Positions 22,500 to 35,281 are shown, counted from the first letter of the stretch. The stretch: 64,000 nt of DNA from Bubalus kerabau (GCF_029407905.1 NC_073630.1:38527001-38591000), one strand, 5' to 3'. Made by a program: numbers and translations. Notes: generated by a model from the letters alone, not told the origin.

Positions 22500-23130
22500 T
22501 ACTGGTGACTTCCAAAATTGTACTCTAGCAATAGAAACTAATCTGGTTTCTAGACTTCTACATTTATGTCCCCAACTACTGGAAATCTCCAGTTGAAATT
22601 TGATAGGTACCTGAAGCACATTCAAACTGAAATGGCCCCCAAACCTATTTCTTCTCCATTCTTTCCAATCTCAGAAAGTACCACCAAAAATCCAAAAGTC
22701 TGGAAGTTACACTTATATTTCTATTTTCTTTCCCCATCTCCATATCCCAATCTAAGTTTTATTGATTACAACTTTAAAAATATCTAAAATATAGGCACTT
22801 CTCATTATTTCTTTTGCCATCCTTTTTCTAGGACTGCATCATCTTTGGCTTTCATTATTGAAGTGGCCTTCCACAAAAATCCATGAGTGCCTATTCACCA
22901 CCCTAAAATTTGTTTTCCAAACAGCATCTAGACAAATGTCACAGACAAATGTCTAAAGGCATATCTAGACAGGAAACATTTAATTTTAATAGAGTGTCTT
23001 CAGAAAAAGAATGTGCCCTCCAATTTATTTCAGTCCTTCCCTTTTGTGTACAGCAAGTCTTTGTCTCCCATCATGCTACCTGCCTACCCCCTACACTCAA
23101 CTGCATTTGGAGTCTGATTACATATCATCT
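22500..23130 (+). mobile_element. L2 LINE remnant
   Basis: Ordered L2 wording on the plus strand: 'ccccaactactggaaatctcc', 'ataggtacctgaagcacattc', 'ttccaatctcagaaagtacc', 'aaaagtctggaagttacac', then the 'aaaatatctaaaatat' and 'ttattgaagtggccttc' blocks. Frames are short and broken. Confidence 0.7.
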
Positions 23131-23441
23131 TTAAAAATGTAAATCCACTTAACTCACAGACTGAGTAAAGCACATTACCTTCCCTAATGTGGGTAAGCCT
23201 CATCTAATTTGTTGAAGACCCAAATAGATTAAAAGACTGAGTGAGAAAGATTCTTTTTTTCTCTTCTTGACTGTCTTTGAACTGGGACATTGGTCTTCTC
23301 CTGGCTTTAGACTCAGACTCAGACTGGAGCTATACTATCAGCTCTCCTGGGTCTAGTCTTCTCAGTGTCCATAATCACATAAGCCAATTCTTCACTGTAA
23401 ATCTCCCCCATATTCATCCATTCATTCCTCTCTCTCTCTCT
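23131..23441. other. Unique DNA with a (TC) tract
   Basis: No gene recognised. A short (CT)n tract lies at about 23430-23441, next to the BOV-A2 insertion. Confidence 0.4.
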
Positions 23442-23449
23442 CATATGTG

Positions 23450-23727
23450 TGTGCTGCTGCTGCTGCTAAGTCGCGTCAGTCATGTCCGACTCTATGCGAC
23501 CCCATAGACGGCAGCCCACCAGGCTCCTCTGACCCTGGGATTCTCCAGGCAAGAACACTGGAGCGGGTTGTCATTTCCTTCTCCAATGCATGAAAGTGAA
23601 AAGTGAAAGTGAAGTCCCTCAGTCGTGTCTGACTCTTTGTAACCCCATGGATTGTAGCCTACCAGGCCCTTCCATCCATGGGATTTTCCAGGCAAGAGTA
23701 CTGGAGCGTGTTGCCATTGCCTTCTCC
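23450..23727 (-). mobile_element. BOV-A2 SINE, antisense, 8-bp target-site duplication
   Basis: Two-monomer BOV-A2 from 'tgctgctgctgctgctaagtc' to 'ttgccattgccttctcc'. Flanked by catatgtg at 23442-23449 and 23728-23735. Near-consensus, so relatively young. Confidence 0.95.
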
Positions 23728-23757
23728 CATATGTGCATATGCATATGTAAATAAATA

Positions 23758-23968
23758 GGGCTTCCCAGGTGGCACTAGTTGTGAAGAGGCCAGCTGACAA
23801 TGCAGGAGACACAAGATGTGGAATCAATCTCTGGGTTGGGAAGATTCCCTGGAATAGGAATGGCACCCCACTCCAGTGTTCTTATCTGGAAAATTTCATG
23901 GACCAGAGAAGCCTGGCAGGCTATAGTCCATGGGGTCACAGTGTTGGACATGACTGAGCAAACGAGCA
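23758..23968 (+). mobile_element. Bov-tA SINE
   Basis: Head 'gggcttcccaggtggcacta', weak B-box 'ggaatcaatctctggg', body 'ccactccagtgttcttatct', end 'tggacatgactgagcaaac'. Diverged. Confidence 0.92.
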
Positions 23969-24087
23969 AGATGTATATAAATACATATGTAGAGACATAC
24001 ATATCTCCTGTTGGTTTGATTTCTCTGAGGAACCCCGACAGATACAAACATACATATATATTTATGCATATACATACATTAACACAT

Positions 24088-24270
24088 AGCTCAGTTGATA
24101 AAGAATCCACCTGTGATGCAGGAGACCCCAGTTTGATTCCTGAGTTGGGAAGATCCCCAGGAGAAGGGAATGGCTACCCATTCCAGTATCCTGGCCAGGA
24201 GAATTCCATGGACTAAGTCCATGGGGTTGCAAAGAGTCAGACACGACCGAGCGACTTTTACTCACTCATT
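24088..24270 (+). mobile_element. Bov-tA SINE with exact 15-bp target-site duplication
   Basis: Bov-tA lacking the first ~15 bp of its head ('agctcagttgataaagaatc' onward), with B-box 'agtttgattcctg' and end 'agacacgaccgagcgac'. Exact flanking copies of catacattaacacat at 24073-24087 and 24271-24285. Confidence 0.95.
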
Positions 24271-24285
24271 CATACATTAACACAT

Positions 24286-24894
24286 TATCAGATACATTTT
24301 GCTTGAGGTCAAGTAAGAATTCACTGAAAGTTTAAGGTGCCTTTCAACTTATTCTAAGAATTTAGGGTGTCAAATATGGTTACTATATCTAGAGTGGTGA
24401 GTAAATACAGAGTGACTAGAACACTTGAAATAACTACTTTATATAATGTGTCATTGAGTCCAGAATCGACCACCTTTCCCAGGACTGTGGTTAACAGTGG
24501 CCATGGGAAACTGGCCTCAGTCCCACTCTGCCTCCAGCCTAGCTTGCTATAAGCCCACAGCACATCACTCTGATAGAAGGTGACAGAAGTGATGGAAGAC
24601 AGTACAACCATTGGAATAAGCAATGTGGATTTCTATGCCATTATCTTCTAAAGGTAAGGGACATACACCCAAATTTTTCACATTGTGTTTGAAAATCATT
24701 GCTGAGGAGAAAGTTTATCATCTAATACTTAATAGCCTATTAAAACCCTATGGTCATTAAGTATAGTGGAAACAATTGCTTTTAAAATTATGACAAGCAA
24801 TGAGAGATTATTCATTCAAAAGTGAAAAAAATTAAATAAAATTTAACCTACATTTTAAAAAAATACAGTTTGCCATTGTATTCTAAGATCTTAA
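24286..24894. other. Unique DNA
   Basis: No gene recognised. The complementary frames at 24354-24623 are not supported by any domain. Confidence 0.4.
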
Positions 24895-25075
24895 TGTTAT
24901 ATGATTTAATTAAATCCCCACAAAACCCTATGAGTTAAGTGATGCTTTTTCATCACTTATAGACTAGGAAACAAGCTCTCTAAGGCTAAAGGACTTGTTC
25001 AAGGTCAAAAAGTCACTGACATGATTCACATTTAGATAAGAGGGACTCCAGTGCCCCAATCCCATGCTACATAAC
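24895..25075 (-). mobile_element. MIR SINE, antisense
   Basis: 'aaatccccacaaaaccctatg', 'agttaagtgatgctttttca', 'gactaggaaacaagctctct', 'ttgttcaaggtcaaaaagtca' and 'tgccccaatcccatgct' match the antisense MIR core in order. Confidence 0.75.
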
Positions 25076-25656
25076 TAGTCACTAAAAGAAGTATATTAAG
25101 AAATAAACTTAACAATATTATTTTAACAATTTTTATTTATTCATATATAAGCTGGCACTCAACATTTTCTAAGAGCTAGGCAGGGATTCATAATAAAAAT
25201 GTAATCTGACATCATAGAATTTTTAAAAATTACATGGAGTTTTCCATATCTAAACATATTAAATATGCTTACTTAACTAATTTGTGTATATTTTAAAAGA
25301 TTATGTATTAACATAACTTATCAGTTATAAGGAGCTTAGAATGATTGAATAATTTAATAAATGAATTATCCAAGACTATTTAAACCAGCTAAATTCCAAG
25401 CAACTTTGTAATTTTGTGCACTACTTCAAACACACTCTGCTTAATGAAACAAATAAATATATGGGAACAAGAGTCAATTATCATGACTGCTAAATAATAA
25501 TGTAGACATAAGTAAACATTAAATGTATTTTGATCATTTCAAAATGATTTTGGTATGATTTTCATTAAGTTGTTTTCTTTTAACCTATTTTTTCTTTTCA
25601 AATATTATTGAACTCTAAAATTCTCTTCACATTTCTAAAAAGACTTTGAAATTATA
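25076..25656. other. Unique AT-rich DNA
   Basis: No gene or repeat recognised. Confidence 0.4.
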
Positions 25657-25668
25657 CATGGATGGCTA

Positions 25669-25859
25669 AGAAGTGAAGCAGCTCAGTCGTGTCTTACTCT
25701 TTGCAGCCCCATGGACTATACAGTCCATGGAATTCTCCAGGCTAGAATAGTGAAGTGGGTAACCTTTCCCTTCTCCAGGGGAATCTTCCCAACCCAGGGA
25801 TTGAACCCAGGTCTCCCACATTGCAAGAGGATTCTTTACCAGCTAAGCCACAAGGGAAG
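25669..25859 (-). mobile_element. Bov-tA SINE, antisense, exact 12-bp target-site duplication
   Basis: Antisense body 'gcagctcagtcgtgtcttac' to head 'gctaagccacaagggaag', with B-box complement 'gggattgaaccc'. A ~20-bp deletion removes the 'gtagcctgccaggc' block. Flanked by catggatggcta at 25657-25668 and 25860-25871. Confidence 0.95.
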
Positions 25860-25871
25860 CATGGATGGCTA

Positions 25872-26445
25872 TAGTATTATCTTATTGTGAGAGAGATTTA
25901 TTTAACAATAAGACAAAATTCAGGGAAAAGTCCTTATTTTGACTATTTAACAAAGTCGGAATGCAAGCCAATATTTTAAAGTAACTATCCTTTTTAAATA
26001 AGGTATATAAAAGACTACTTTTTTCATGTTTATAACCAACCGATAATAATATAAATCACAAAATAGACTTCAAAATGTCACATCAAATGGCTAATGGAAA
26101 GCAATATATGTTAGTATTGATTTAAGAGATAGTATCTAAATTATTTGGGCCTCCTATTGATTTCCTTTCAGAATATCAAATGTTCCTTATAACAAAATCA
26201 ATATGGCTCTTTATAAGACATTTGACCAAGAATAAGGCCATTCCCTAGGCAGCACTTTCAGAACATATCCATTCCATCCTTATTTGGTTACTCCTATCAA
26301 TTTGTTAAGAGATATTTATTTGAAGAATACAATGGACAACATATTTTTGCAACTAAGTATAGGACAGATATTTTAACAACTAGTTGGCAATGAAAAAAGG
26401 ATGACAGGCAAATATGAAATGAGAGATACATACCCATTATGATCT
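25872..26445. other. Unique AT-rich DNA
   Basis: No gene or repeat recognised. Confidence 0.4.
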
Positions 26446-26906
26446 GTTCAGTTCAGTTCAGTTGCTCAGTCATGTCTGACTCTTTGCATCCCCATGGACT
26501 GCAGCACACAAGGCTTCCCTGTCCTTCACCAACTCCCGGAGCTTGCACAAACTCATGTCCATTGAGTTGGTAATGCCATCCAACCATCTCATCCTCTGTC
26601 ATCCCCTTCTCCTACTACCTTCAATCTATCCCAGCATCAGAGTCTTTTCCAATGAGTCAGCTCTTCGCATGAGGTGGCCAAAGTATTGGAGTTTCAGCTT
26701 CAGCATCAGTCCTTCCAATGAATATTCAGGACTGATTTCCTTTAGGATTGACTGATTTGTCTCCTTGCAGTCCAAGAGACTTTTAAGAGTCCTCTCCAAC
26801 ACCACAGTTCAAAAGCATTGATTCTTTGGCACTCAGCTTTCTTTAGTCCACCTCTCACATCCATACATGACTATTGGAAAAACCGCAGCTTTGACTAGAC
26901 GGATCT
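26446..26906 (-). mobile_element. BovB LINE, 3' fragment, antisense
   Basis: About 460 bp from the terminus 'gttcagttcagttgctcagtc' to 'gactagacggatctt' (equivalent to the RT C-terminal region). Small deletions break the frame. 5'-truncated. Confidence 0.93.
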
Positions 26907-29610
26907 TAAAATTTACTTTAGGAAGATTGTTTTTAGAGGCTATTTTGTTTAATATACTAAAAAACAAATAAAAACAAATAAACTGTTGATATTGTAATTC
27001 AAGTTTCTGAAAGGAGAATAACTACTGCCATTTCCATGCACTTTATGTTCTAGCATGAACAGAAGATTGATGGCAAAAAGTTGAGCCTTTTTTGAGTCCA
27101 TATTGTTGAGTGCATATTGGGGGCATTATAACTGATACAAAATTAAGAAACAAAACATTGTGTCATAAAATTTGATTGTTATATAATCAATAAGTGTAAA
27201 AGAGATGGAGTTTGTATTTTCTGATATAAACCTGAAAGGTATTTCAGGTTAAGGAAAAAAAGTAAATCTTTTGACTAAAAGATGATTTAAAACTAACATT
27301 CTATGATATTATTTTTCAATGGTATTTTCATATTTTTTATACACACATATTTACAACATATTACTATCAATCATACAGTCAATACCAGTGCTTGGTTATT
27401 ATTGTCTTAACTGACATTGTTCATCACATATGTAATAATAAAATAAAGTCTCTTACTACATTAAAATCTAGTAAAAATTACTTCTAAGAAAAGGAACATA
27501 GACAGCCTGTCCTTGTTCACAGAGAACACATATTGTGACTCCTCAATGGGTTTTACAAAGGAGGAGTGTGGGAATTATAAAAGCTCAGGGTATCCACAGA
27601 GTAAGAGTTTCAATCTTCAGAAGGCATATTTTAAAGACAGACTGGTAAGGCAGAGATAATTCCTCTAAACTTGCTTGAGGGTCTAGACTTCACCAGGAAA
27701 TCTCAGTCTCTGTGTTATGGTGCCCATATACAAAGTAAGCTAGAGCAAAGATAAGAATGTGCATTTGGCTGGGGCATGACCCAAGTTGTATTTCTTAGGG
27801 ATATACATATGGTAGAAAAAGGTGAGTTACCAAAATAAAAAACTGTATATCAAAAGTGTGTAATAAATATGGAGATCTTTATAATCCATCTGCCTAAAGC
27901 CAGAACTGGGCCTCAGATCTGAAATAAGACATTGAGTTGAAGAGCAATGCGTTCTATTTTCATGGGTTGGAGAGATTAAGAGCCAAGAGTGAGTCAGGCC
28001 AGCACAGTGATCGTAGTTCGGCACTTCTCAAATTTGGTTCCACAATGTTTCTTCTATTTCCCCATATAATTGTAAATTTCCTAAGGATTGTTTCTTCCTT
28101 TACTTTTATAACCAAGGGTATAAACTGCCTGAAGTATTACTTTAAATTATGTATCAAATACAATACTGCTGTATATTTAAGTAAAGCATATATGCCTTAG
28201 AGAATCCTAAGAAAAAAACTGAAATAACTAGAAATGTATTTATGAATCAATAACATCTCAGCATACAATATCTTTTTGTCAGAATGTATCTCTATGAATT
28301 ATTTGTTAAGTACATAGTAATATTTAAATAATTTCATTAATATGTGAAAACAGGTGTCAATGAATATCCTGTCTCATTATTGCTGAAACTATCTCTTCTT
28401 ATTTGGTATTATTTAATTTCAAAAACAATTTTCTTTTTGATTTTTTTCTAGTTTCTGGTCTTTTGAGAAAAAAATGTTAAGGGATTTCCCATGAAGGAAA
28501 ACAGAAAGTTTGAAGAATCTTAATGGCATTGCAACATGTATGCTTAGGATAAAATATTTCATAACATCATTTACAATAAAACAGAAATTTAAATTCGTAT
28601 AGTGGCATTAAAATTACACCCAATATCCAATGATGTACTCTATCATATTTCTAATCAAAATTGACTCTTTAGATATAAACCATAGCCTTCCATTATTGAA
28701 ATATACTAGACATGAGCAATTATGTACATCCCAATTCACTTGTTGAGGTCAAGTTTATGACAGCATAGTGTTTACTCTACCTGAAATTCTCTAAAGCAAC
28801 TTGAAATTCAGTAAGAAAAAAAAAAAAAAAACCACATCTAGGATACTTACATCTCTTCTTATTTCAAAGTATTCATAACTTACAAGAAAGAAAAAAGTTA
28901 CATATATCTGAGTTTGACACATAAGACCCCGCAACAGAGTACCACTTCTCTACCTAAATCCTTGGATAGAACTAACTATTTTGTGATACTAAAGCTGTGC
29001 ACATTACTGTAGTTTCATATGTGAACTTTACACAGACAACAAAATATTTTTGACCCTATAAAATTGGGCTAAAGTACCAGTTTGTTTCATCATCAGTTAC
29101 CCAAACATCTTATTTACCACTAAATCAATAGTGTGCCACTTTTATATTCACACAAGAATGGAATGTTTATTGTCTTGTCATTCATCATGCAACATATTAG
29201 AAAACTTTTTATATGTTTATAGTTAGCATATCATAAATACAGTTAATAAATGGTAGTTTTAAATAATTGTCTGTATATTTACTTCACATGAAGAACTGTG
29301 GCAGGGTTTATTAAACATTCACAACAGCACACAGAACAGCTTTTATCCTCATTTGACCTTACACTAAATGGGGAAACAATACATAAAACTTCAGAAAGAT
29401 AGCTAATAGTAAACGAGAGGAAGGAATAAGTGCTAAGTCAGAAACATGACAAGTAATTTACATAGGCCACATGAATAAGGAGACAAAATTCTGTGCTGAG
29501 ATTTTTCATAGAGGGTGCAGAAAACAATGGTATTTTCATAAAAGTGCCTTCATTTTCTAAGGCTATAAGCTACAGAAATAAAATGCACTTTAGGCTGAAG
29601 CTCTGATTAA
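26907..29610. other. Unique AT-rich DNA (2.7 kb)
   Basis: The longest stretch without a recognised repeat in this part of the window. No splice-flanked open frame or domain was found on either strand. A poly(A) run of about 17 lies near 28815. Confidence 0.45.
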
Positions 29611-29821
29611 AGGCTTCCCTGGTGGCTCAGATGGTAAAAGCCTCTGCCCACAATGTGGGAGATCCCTGGGTCAGGAAGATCCTCTGGAGAAGGAAATGGC
29701 AACCCACTCCAGTATTCTTGCCTGGAGAATCCCATGGACAGAGGAGCCTGGTAGGCTACAGTCCATGGGGTCGCCAAGAGTTAGACATGACTGAGCAACT
29801 TCACTTCACTTCATTTCACTT
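29611..29821 (+). mobile_element. Bov-tA SINE
   Basis: Head 'ggcttccctggtggctcagat' with A-box-like 'tggctcagatggt', body 'gaaatggcaacccactccag' close to consensus, end 'gacatgactgagcaacttcac' with (CACTT) repeats. The B-box is reduced ('gagatccctggg') by a short deletion. Confidence 0.94.
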
Positions 29822-31764
29822 GTTAGACTGAACAGTCTCAGATATGGTGAGCCATGCCCATTTGGAGAATTAATATGGATGGTACTTGGCTTTGTAGGAG
29901 TGCAGAAAACAATTTTTGGGTAGACAGTGAAAGGCCTTAACTGTTCTCTTAAGGCATAATAGATTCATTCTTCTAATTTGGCAAGTCATTGAAATGATTT
30001 CTCTTGAGGCTTTTTTGCATAGTTTTTTTTTTTCTCTAATGCTATGAGACATTTACTTGAATCATCCCCACCCATAATTCATTTTGAACTCAGAAGAATC
30101 AGATCCCAGCAATAGAATTTTGTCCAACAGAGTAATGTATTGTTGACATAGAAACCTCCGGAAGGTATTATCAGAGTTCTCAAGAACCACCTTCTGAATG
30201 GCTGAACACCTGGCAGAAGTGCCTAATTCAAAAGCATCTGATTTGAAAACAACTTTTTATAAAAAGAAAGTTTCCTGAGGCCACTACTCTTGAAGTATAC
30301 TCTGGGTATATTCAATACTACAGTAAAATTGTAGTGCAAAATCAGCTAAGAATCTGTAGAAAGGATAGAAGAAAGAAATGATATGAGGACCAGATTTCCA
30401 GGTAGTCATAGCCCAGTTTCCATACTGGGCATCATCTTTAAAATGTTTGCACCATTAAAATGTCTGTGTTTGAGATACACTACACATCAGTCACAGAACT
30501 TTTCCAAGACTTTTAGCAGGTGAGTCAAACTGGTATGTTAGGAAGGCTGATCTTTCTACAGCGTGTAAGATGGATTATTGAGGGTGGAGGAAAGAACCTA
30601 AAACAAGTTGCTACATGAAAAATGAAGTGATTTGGCCTAACCTATTAGCTATAGCAATGAGGTCTTTTCAACAAATCGTACTGTGTAAAATAAAATGAAC
30701 CTTACAGTTACATGAAATAGTGATATGGGATTACTTGTAGATTTAATCATGAAAGAAGCTACAGGCTGAAAATGAGATAGCCTTATTTATCATCAACTTG
30801 AGGTGGAGTAACAAAATGTGACTTATAAGAGGCTATAAATATATAGTCCCAGTCATGTTTCTAAGATGCATTTCTTGTTGTTTGTTTGTCTCTCTATTTT
30901 GACTATATCAAAGGAATAAATAGAAATTTGGTAGTTTTAAAATATGAAATTAATGTCAAGATTTGTCAAGCCAGTCATTTTAAAATTAGTATAATTGAAT
31001 GAAAGGTGATGTGGAAATGCTCAACCTTCTGTTTCAATTACTTGAAGATTTTTTTTTAAATGCAAGGTCTGGATCTCAAAGTTAAAAATTACACGTTTCA
31101 ATCCTTCAGTCCTTCCTATCAATAATTTGTGTACCATTCATCTACAGAAATGTTAATAAATATATTAAAACTAAGTTTAGAAATACTTTCAGATTGCACT
31201 TAAACACAGTTTATGCTATTCTTTTTCAAGCCTAAATATAATGGCTAACATCAGGCGAAATATTTGGAACTCTCTGAGCTATCTTGTTTATTCCGTCGAA
31301 AATTGCATTACAGTCCCAACTGGCAAAGTCCAATTTTACAATCTAAACAACTAAACGTTTTAGGCTGCTTGAAAGAATCTTAAATACATATTTTCATAAA
31401 GACTCTGTGCAATTTTAATCTTCAGGCTGTATATGTGTTATAGACACAAGCTTTGAATCTGCAGAATATAAAACCACATTATAAAACTGTGTACAATGTT
31501 TTCCTTATTTCAGATAGGGAAGAAAGAAAATATAAAATGGCTTCTCTAGTGATGCTGGAAGACTGTTTTCTAAAATTCAAGTTCTCATAATGATACATCA
31601 CAGAAAATGAGGATTTAAAAAAAGAGAACTTTAATGACATTTGTCATGCAAAAACAAAACCAGAATTCATAAACCACAAATTAACAAAGATACATGTGCT
31701 ATAATCATCAAAATAAGATTATTCTCAAGGATATATTTGAAGACTCAATCTGTAGGTTGGAGGT
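29822..31764. other. Unique DNA
   Basis: No gene or repeat recognised over about 1.9 kb. The part 31200-31500 keeps rare CpGs in an AT-rich setting (see findings). Confidence 0.4.
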
Positions 31765-31960
31765 AGTGCAGTGCAGTGGAATGAACCCCCTCTCTGGAAT
31801 TAGAGAGATGAGTCAGAATACCTGCACTTACATTGCATGATTTTTGGCAACTAAATTGTCCGTTTAGGACAGTAGTTTCTAGTGGAAACTCTGTCTGGTT
31901 ATTGTAAGGACAAAATAATATAAATGCAGTTCCTGCCACATGGATGATTCTGAACAGTTA
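31765..31960 (+). mobile_element. Possible MIR SINE
   Basis: 'gtgcagtgcagtggaatgaa', 'ctctggaattagagag', 'tcagaatacctgcactta', 'ttggcaactaaattg' and 'aaatgcagttcctgccaca' follow the MIR order loosely. Confidence 0.45.
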
Positions 31961-32621
31961 CCATTCTTAGTGTACAAGCAAACAATTGTATATTTCATCT
32001 ATCAAACAAAAAAGTTAAAACTTGACATATCTTCCCCAATAAACTGTTTGTGGACAGACAAAGCAATCATTAACTACCACATCAGCCAATGAGGGGAGAT
32101 ATTATGAACTGAATCTGGTGAAATTAAGAAAACTGAAACCCTATCAAGTATCATTTTTGATTATGAGACCAGAAATCAACTACAAAAAAACCCAAATATG
32201 CAAAAGACCACAAACATGTGGAAGCTAAACAATAAATAAGCCATGGATCAGTGAAGAAATCAAAGAAGAAATTTTTTAAAATACTGGAGATAAGTGAAAA
32301 CAAAACCATGACTATCCAAAATCTTTAGGGCGCACAAAAAAACAGTTCTAAGTTTTTAGTGGTATAAGCCTAACTGAGGAAACAAGAAAAATCTCAAACA
32401 ACTTAATCTTATACCTAAAGTAACTACAAAAAGAACAAACAAAATGCAAAGCTAGTAGAAGGAAATAAAGAATAAAGATCAGAGTAGAAAAAGAGATTTA
32501 AAAAAAAAAAAAGCATAAGTACATAAGATCAATAAAACCAAAAGCTGGTTTTTGAAAAAGATAATTTATAAACTTTTAGCCAGAAAATGAAAGAGAAAGA
32601 GAAAAAAAAGGAGAGCCATAA

Positions 32622-32628
<7 letters not shown>

Positions 32629-32655
<27 letters not shown>
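32629..32655. repeat. (TA)13 microsatellite
   Basis: Uninterrupted TA dinucleotides inside the old L1, followed by 'cacatacacaac'. Confidence 0.9.
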
Positions 32656-32662
<7 letters not shown>

Positions 32663-32744
32663 CACAACAGACACCACAGAAATACAATGGATCATAAGAG
32701 ATTACTGCCAATGAGTAAATGCCAATAAAACAGACACTCCAGAA

Positions 32745-32940
32745 CAGCAGTCCCCAATCTTTTTGGAACCAGAAGTCAGTTTTGTGGAAGACAATTTTTT
32801 CATAGACTGGAGTAGGAAGGAGGAGTGGTTTGGGGATAATTTAAGCATATTGCATGTATTGTGGACTTTATTTCTATTATTATTACATCAGTTCCACCTC
32901 AGATCATCAGACATTAGATCCAGAGGTTGAGAAAATCCCT
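32745..32940. mobile_element. MER1-like hAT-Charlie transposon fragment
   Basis: 'cagcagtccccaatctttttgg', 'cagttttgtggaagacaattt' and 'gtattgtggactttatttcta', then after a deletion 'gttccacctcagatcatcag' and 'acattagatcc'. This wording is that of the MER1 group of non-autonomous hAT transposons. It interrupts the L1 between 'ccaataaaacagacactccag' and 'ccagaaaaaatgaacaaattc', so it moved after the L1 had inserted. Confidence 0.65.
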
Positions 32941-33197
32941 GACCCAGAAAAAATGAACAAATTCTTAAAAAGGTAAAATAATCTCCTAAGACTGAACCAA
33001 AGAAACAGAAAACATCAACAGACCAATTATCATTAATGAAAATGAATCTGTAATTTAAAAAAACAAAACAAAACAAAAAACCCAACAGAAAAAAAGTCAA
33101 GGACGAGATAGCTTCACAGATGAATTCTACCAAATATTTACAGAAGAGTTTATACTTACCCTCAAAATATTCCCCAAATATGCAGCAGCATATCTTT

Positions 33198-34030
33198 CAG
33201 TTCAGTTCAGTTCAGTGGCTCAGACGTGTCCGACTCTTTGCGATCCCATGAATCGCAGCATGCCAGGCCTCCCTGTCCATCACCAACTCCCGGAGTCTGC
33301 TCAAACTCATGTCCATTGAGCCGGTGATGCCATCCAGCCATCTCATCCTCTGTCGTCCCCTTTTCCTCCTGCCCCCAATCCCTCCCAGCATCAGAGTCTT
33401 TTCCAATGAGTCAACTCTTCGCATGAGGTGGCCAAAGTACTGGAGTTTCAGCTTTAGCTTCATTCCTTCCAAAGAAATCCAATGGCTGATCTCCTTCAGA
33501 ATGGAATGGTTGGATCTCTTTGCAGTCCAAGGGACTCTCAAGAGTCTTCTCCAAAACCACAGTTCAAAAACATCAATTCTTCAGCGCTCAGCCTTCTTCA
33601 TAGTCCAACTCGCACATCCATACATGACCACAGGAAAAACCATAGCCTTGACTAGACGAACCTTTGTTGGCAAAGTAATGTCTCTGCTTTTGAATATGCT
33701 ATCTAGGTTAGTCATAACTTTCCTTCCAAGGAGTAAGTGTCTTTTAATTTCATGAGTGCAGTCACCATCTGCAGTGATTTTGGAGCCCAAAAAAATAAAG
33801 TCTGACGCTGTTTCCACTGTTTCCTCATCTATTTCCCATGAAGTGATGGGACCGATTGCCATGATCTTCCTTTTCTGAATGTTGAGCTTTAAGCCAACTT
33901 TTTCAGTCTCCACTTTCACTTTCATCAAGAGGCTTTTTAGTTCCTCTTCACTTTCTGCCATAAAGGTGGTGTCATCTGCATATCTGAGGTTATTGATATT
34001 TCTCCCAGCAATCTTGACTCCAGCTTGTGT
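33198..34030 (-). mobile_element. BovB LINE, 5'-truncated, antisense, in L1
   Basis: Antisense BovB from the terminus (three 'gttca' repeats) to 'ttgactccagcttgtgt' in the RT domain. The frame at 33581-34084 (antisense) includes 'NLRYADDTTFMAES', so the catalytic YADD is kept, but the C-terminal part is in another frame. The L1 resumes at about 34036 with 'gaacttattttatgaggcc'. Confidence 0.94.
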
Positions 34031-34619
34031 AACTTTAGAACTTATTTTATGAGGCCTGTGCCACCTGGTACAAAAACCAGACAAGAATATTACAAGAAAA
34101 GAAATTACAAGCCAATGTTACTGAAAATACAGATGTAAATTTTTTCAACAAAATATTAGAAAACCAAATTAACGTACCTTAAAAGGATCATACTCCTTGA
34201 CCAAGTAGGATTTATTCCAGAAATTCAAGCATGGTTCAATAGCACAAATCAAACATTATGATATGGCAAGAAACAAACTGAAGAATAAAAATCACATGAT
34301 CATCTCAGTAGATGTAGAAAAATCTCTCGACAATATTAAACAGCCATTCATGATTTAAAAAAATTAAAAAAAACCCTCAAAACAGTGGGTATAGAGGCAA
34401 CATACTTCAATATAATAAGACGGTATATAATAAACCTATGGTTAACATCACATTCAGCAGTGAAAAGCTAAAAACTTTTCCTTTAAAATCAAGACCAAGA
34501 CAAGGATGCTCACTCTCTACACTTCTATTTAATATAGTGTGGGAAGTACTGATCACAGCAATCACAGAAGAAAAAGAATGCAATTGGAAACAAAAAGGTA
34601 AAACTTTCACTGTTTGCAG

Positions 34620-34827
34620 CTGTGTGTGCTCAGTCATGTCTGACTCTTTGAGACCCCATGGGACTGTAGACTGATAATGGTATTCCTCTGTCGATGGAAT
34701 TTTCCAGATAAGAATACTAGAGTGGGTTGCCATTTCCTCCTCCAGGGGATCTTAACAACCCAGAGATCGAACCCACATCTCCTGCATTGGCAGGCAGATT
34801 CTTGACCACTACACCACCTGAGAACCC
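34620..34827 (-). mobile_element. Bov-tA SINE, antisense, in L1
   Basis: Body 'tgtgctcagtcatgtctgac' to head 'ctacaccacctgagaacccc', with B-box complement 'agagatcgaaccc'. Flanked by ctgtttgcag (34610-34619) and ctgttagcag (34828-34837), 10 bp with one mismatch. It splits the L1 RT coding region at the FADD motif. Confidence 0.94.
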
Positions 34828-34940
34828 CTGTTAGCAGATGACATGACACTATACATAGAAAATCCTAAAAATGCTACCAAAAACCTCTAGGACTAATCAA
34901 TGTATTAGGTAAAATTGCCAGATACAAAATTAATATACAG

Positions 34941-35281
34941 GGTAACTACAACCCTGTATGTGAGACAGCAAAAGAGACACAGATGTATAGAACAGTCTTT
35001 TGGACTCTGTGGAAGGGGGGGGGGGATGATTTGGGAGAATGGCATTAAAACATGTATAATATCATGTAAGAAACGAATTGCCAGTCCAGGTTCGATGCAG
35101 GATACAGGAAGCTTGGGGCTGGTGCACTGGGATGACCCAGAGTGATGGTATGGGGAGGGAGGTGGGAGGGGGGTTCAGGATGGGGAACACGTGTACACCC
35201 GTGGTGGATGCATGTTGATGTATGGCAAAACCAATACAATATTGTAAAGTAAAAAATAATAATAATAATTAAAAAATTAAA
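34941..35281 (+). mobile_element. L1_BT 3' end with exact 15-bp target-site duplication
   Basis: Only the 3' UTR of a young bovine-type L1: 'gtgagacagcaaaagagacac', 'gccagtccaggttcgatgca', 'ggtgcactgggatgacccag', 'acacccgtggtggatgcatg', 'aatacaatattgtaaagt', then an A/AAT-rich tail. Flanked by exact copies of aaaattaatatacag (34926-34940, 35282-35296). Contains a 10-G run near 35018. Severe 5' truncation; no coding content. Confidence 0.95.

Noticed and set aside
17554..23730. Regularly repeated short units resembling a CRISPR array when Bov-A monomers are compared
   Set aside because: The repeats are dispersed SINE monomers in both orientations with no regular spacers; the genome is mammalian.
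27500..27620. Possible promoter with a TATA-like 'tataaaag'
   Set aside because: AT-rich DNA gives such words by chance, and no transcript, first exon or CpG island lies downstream.
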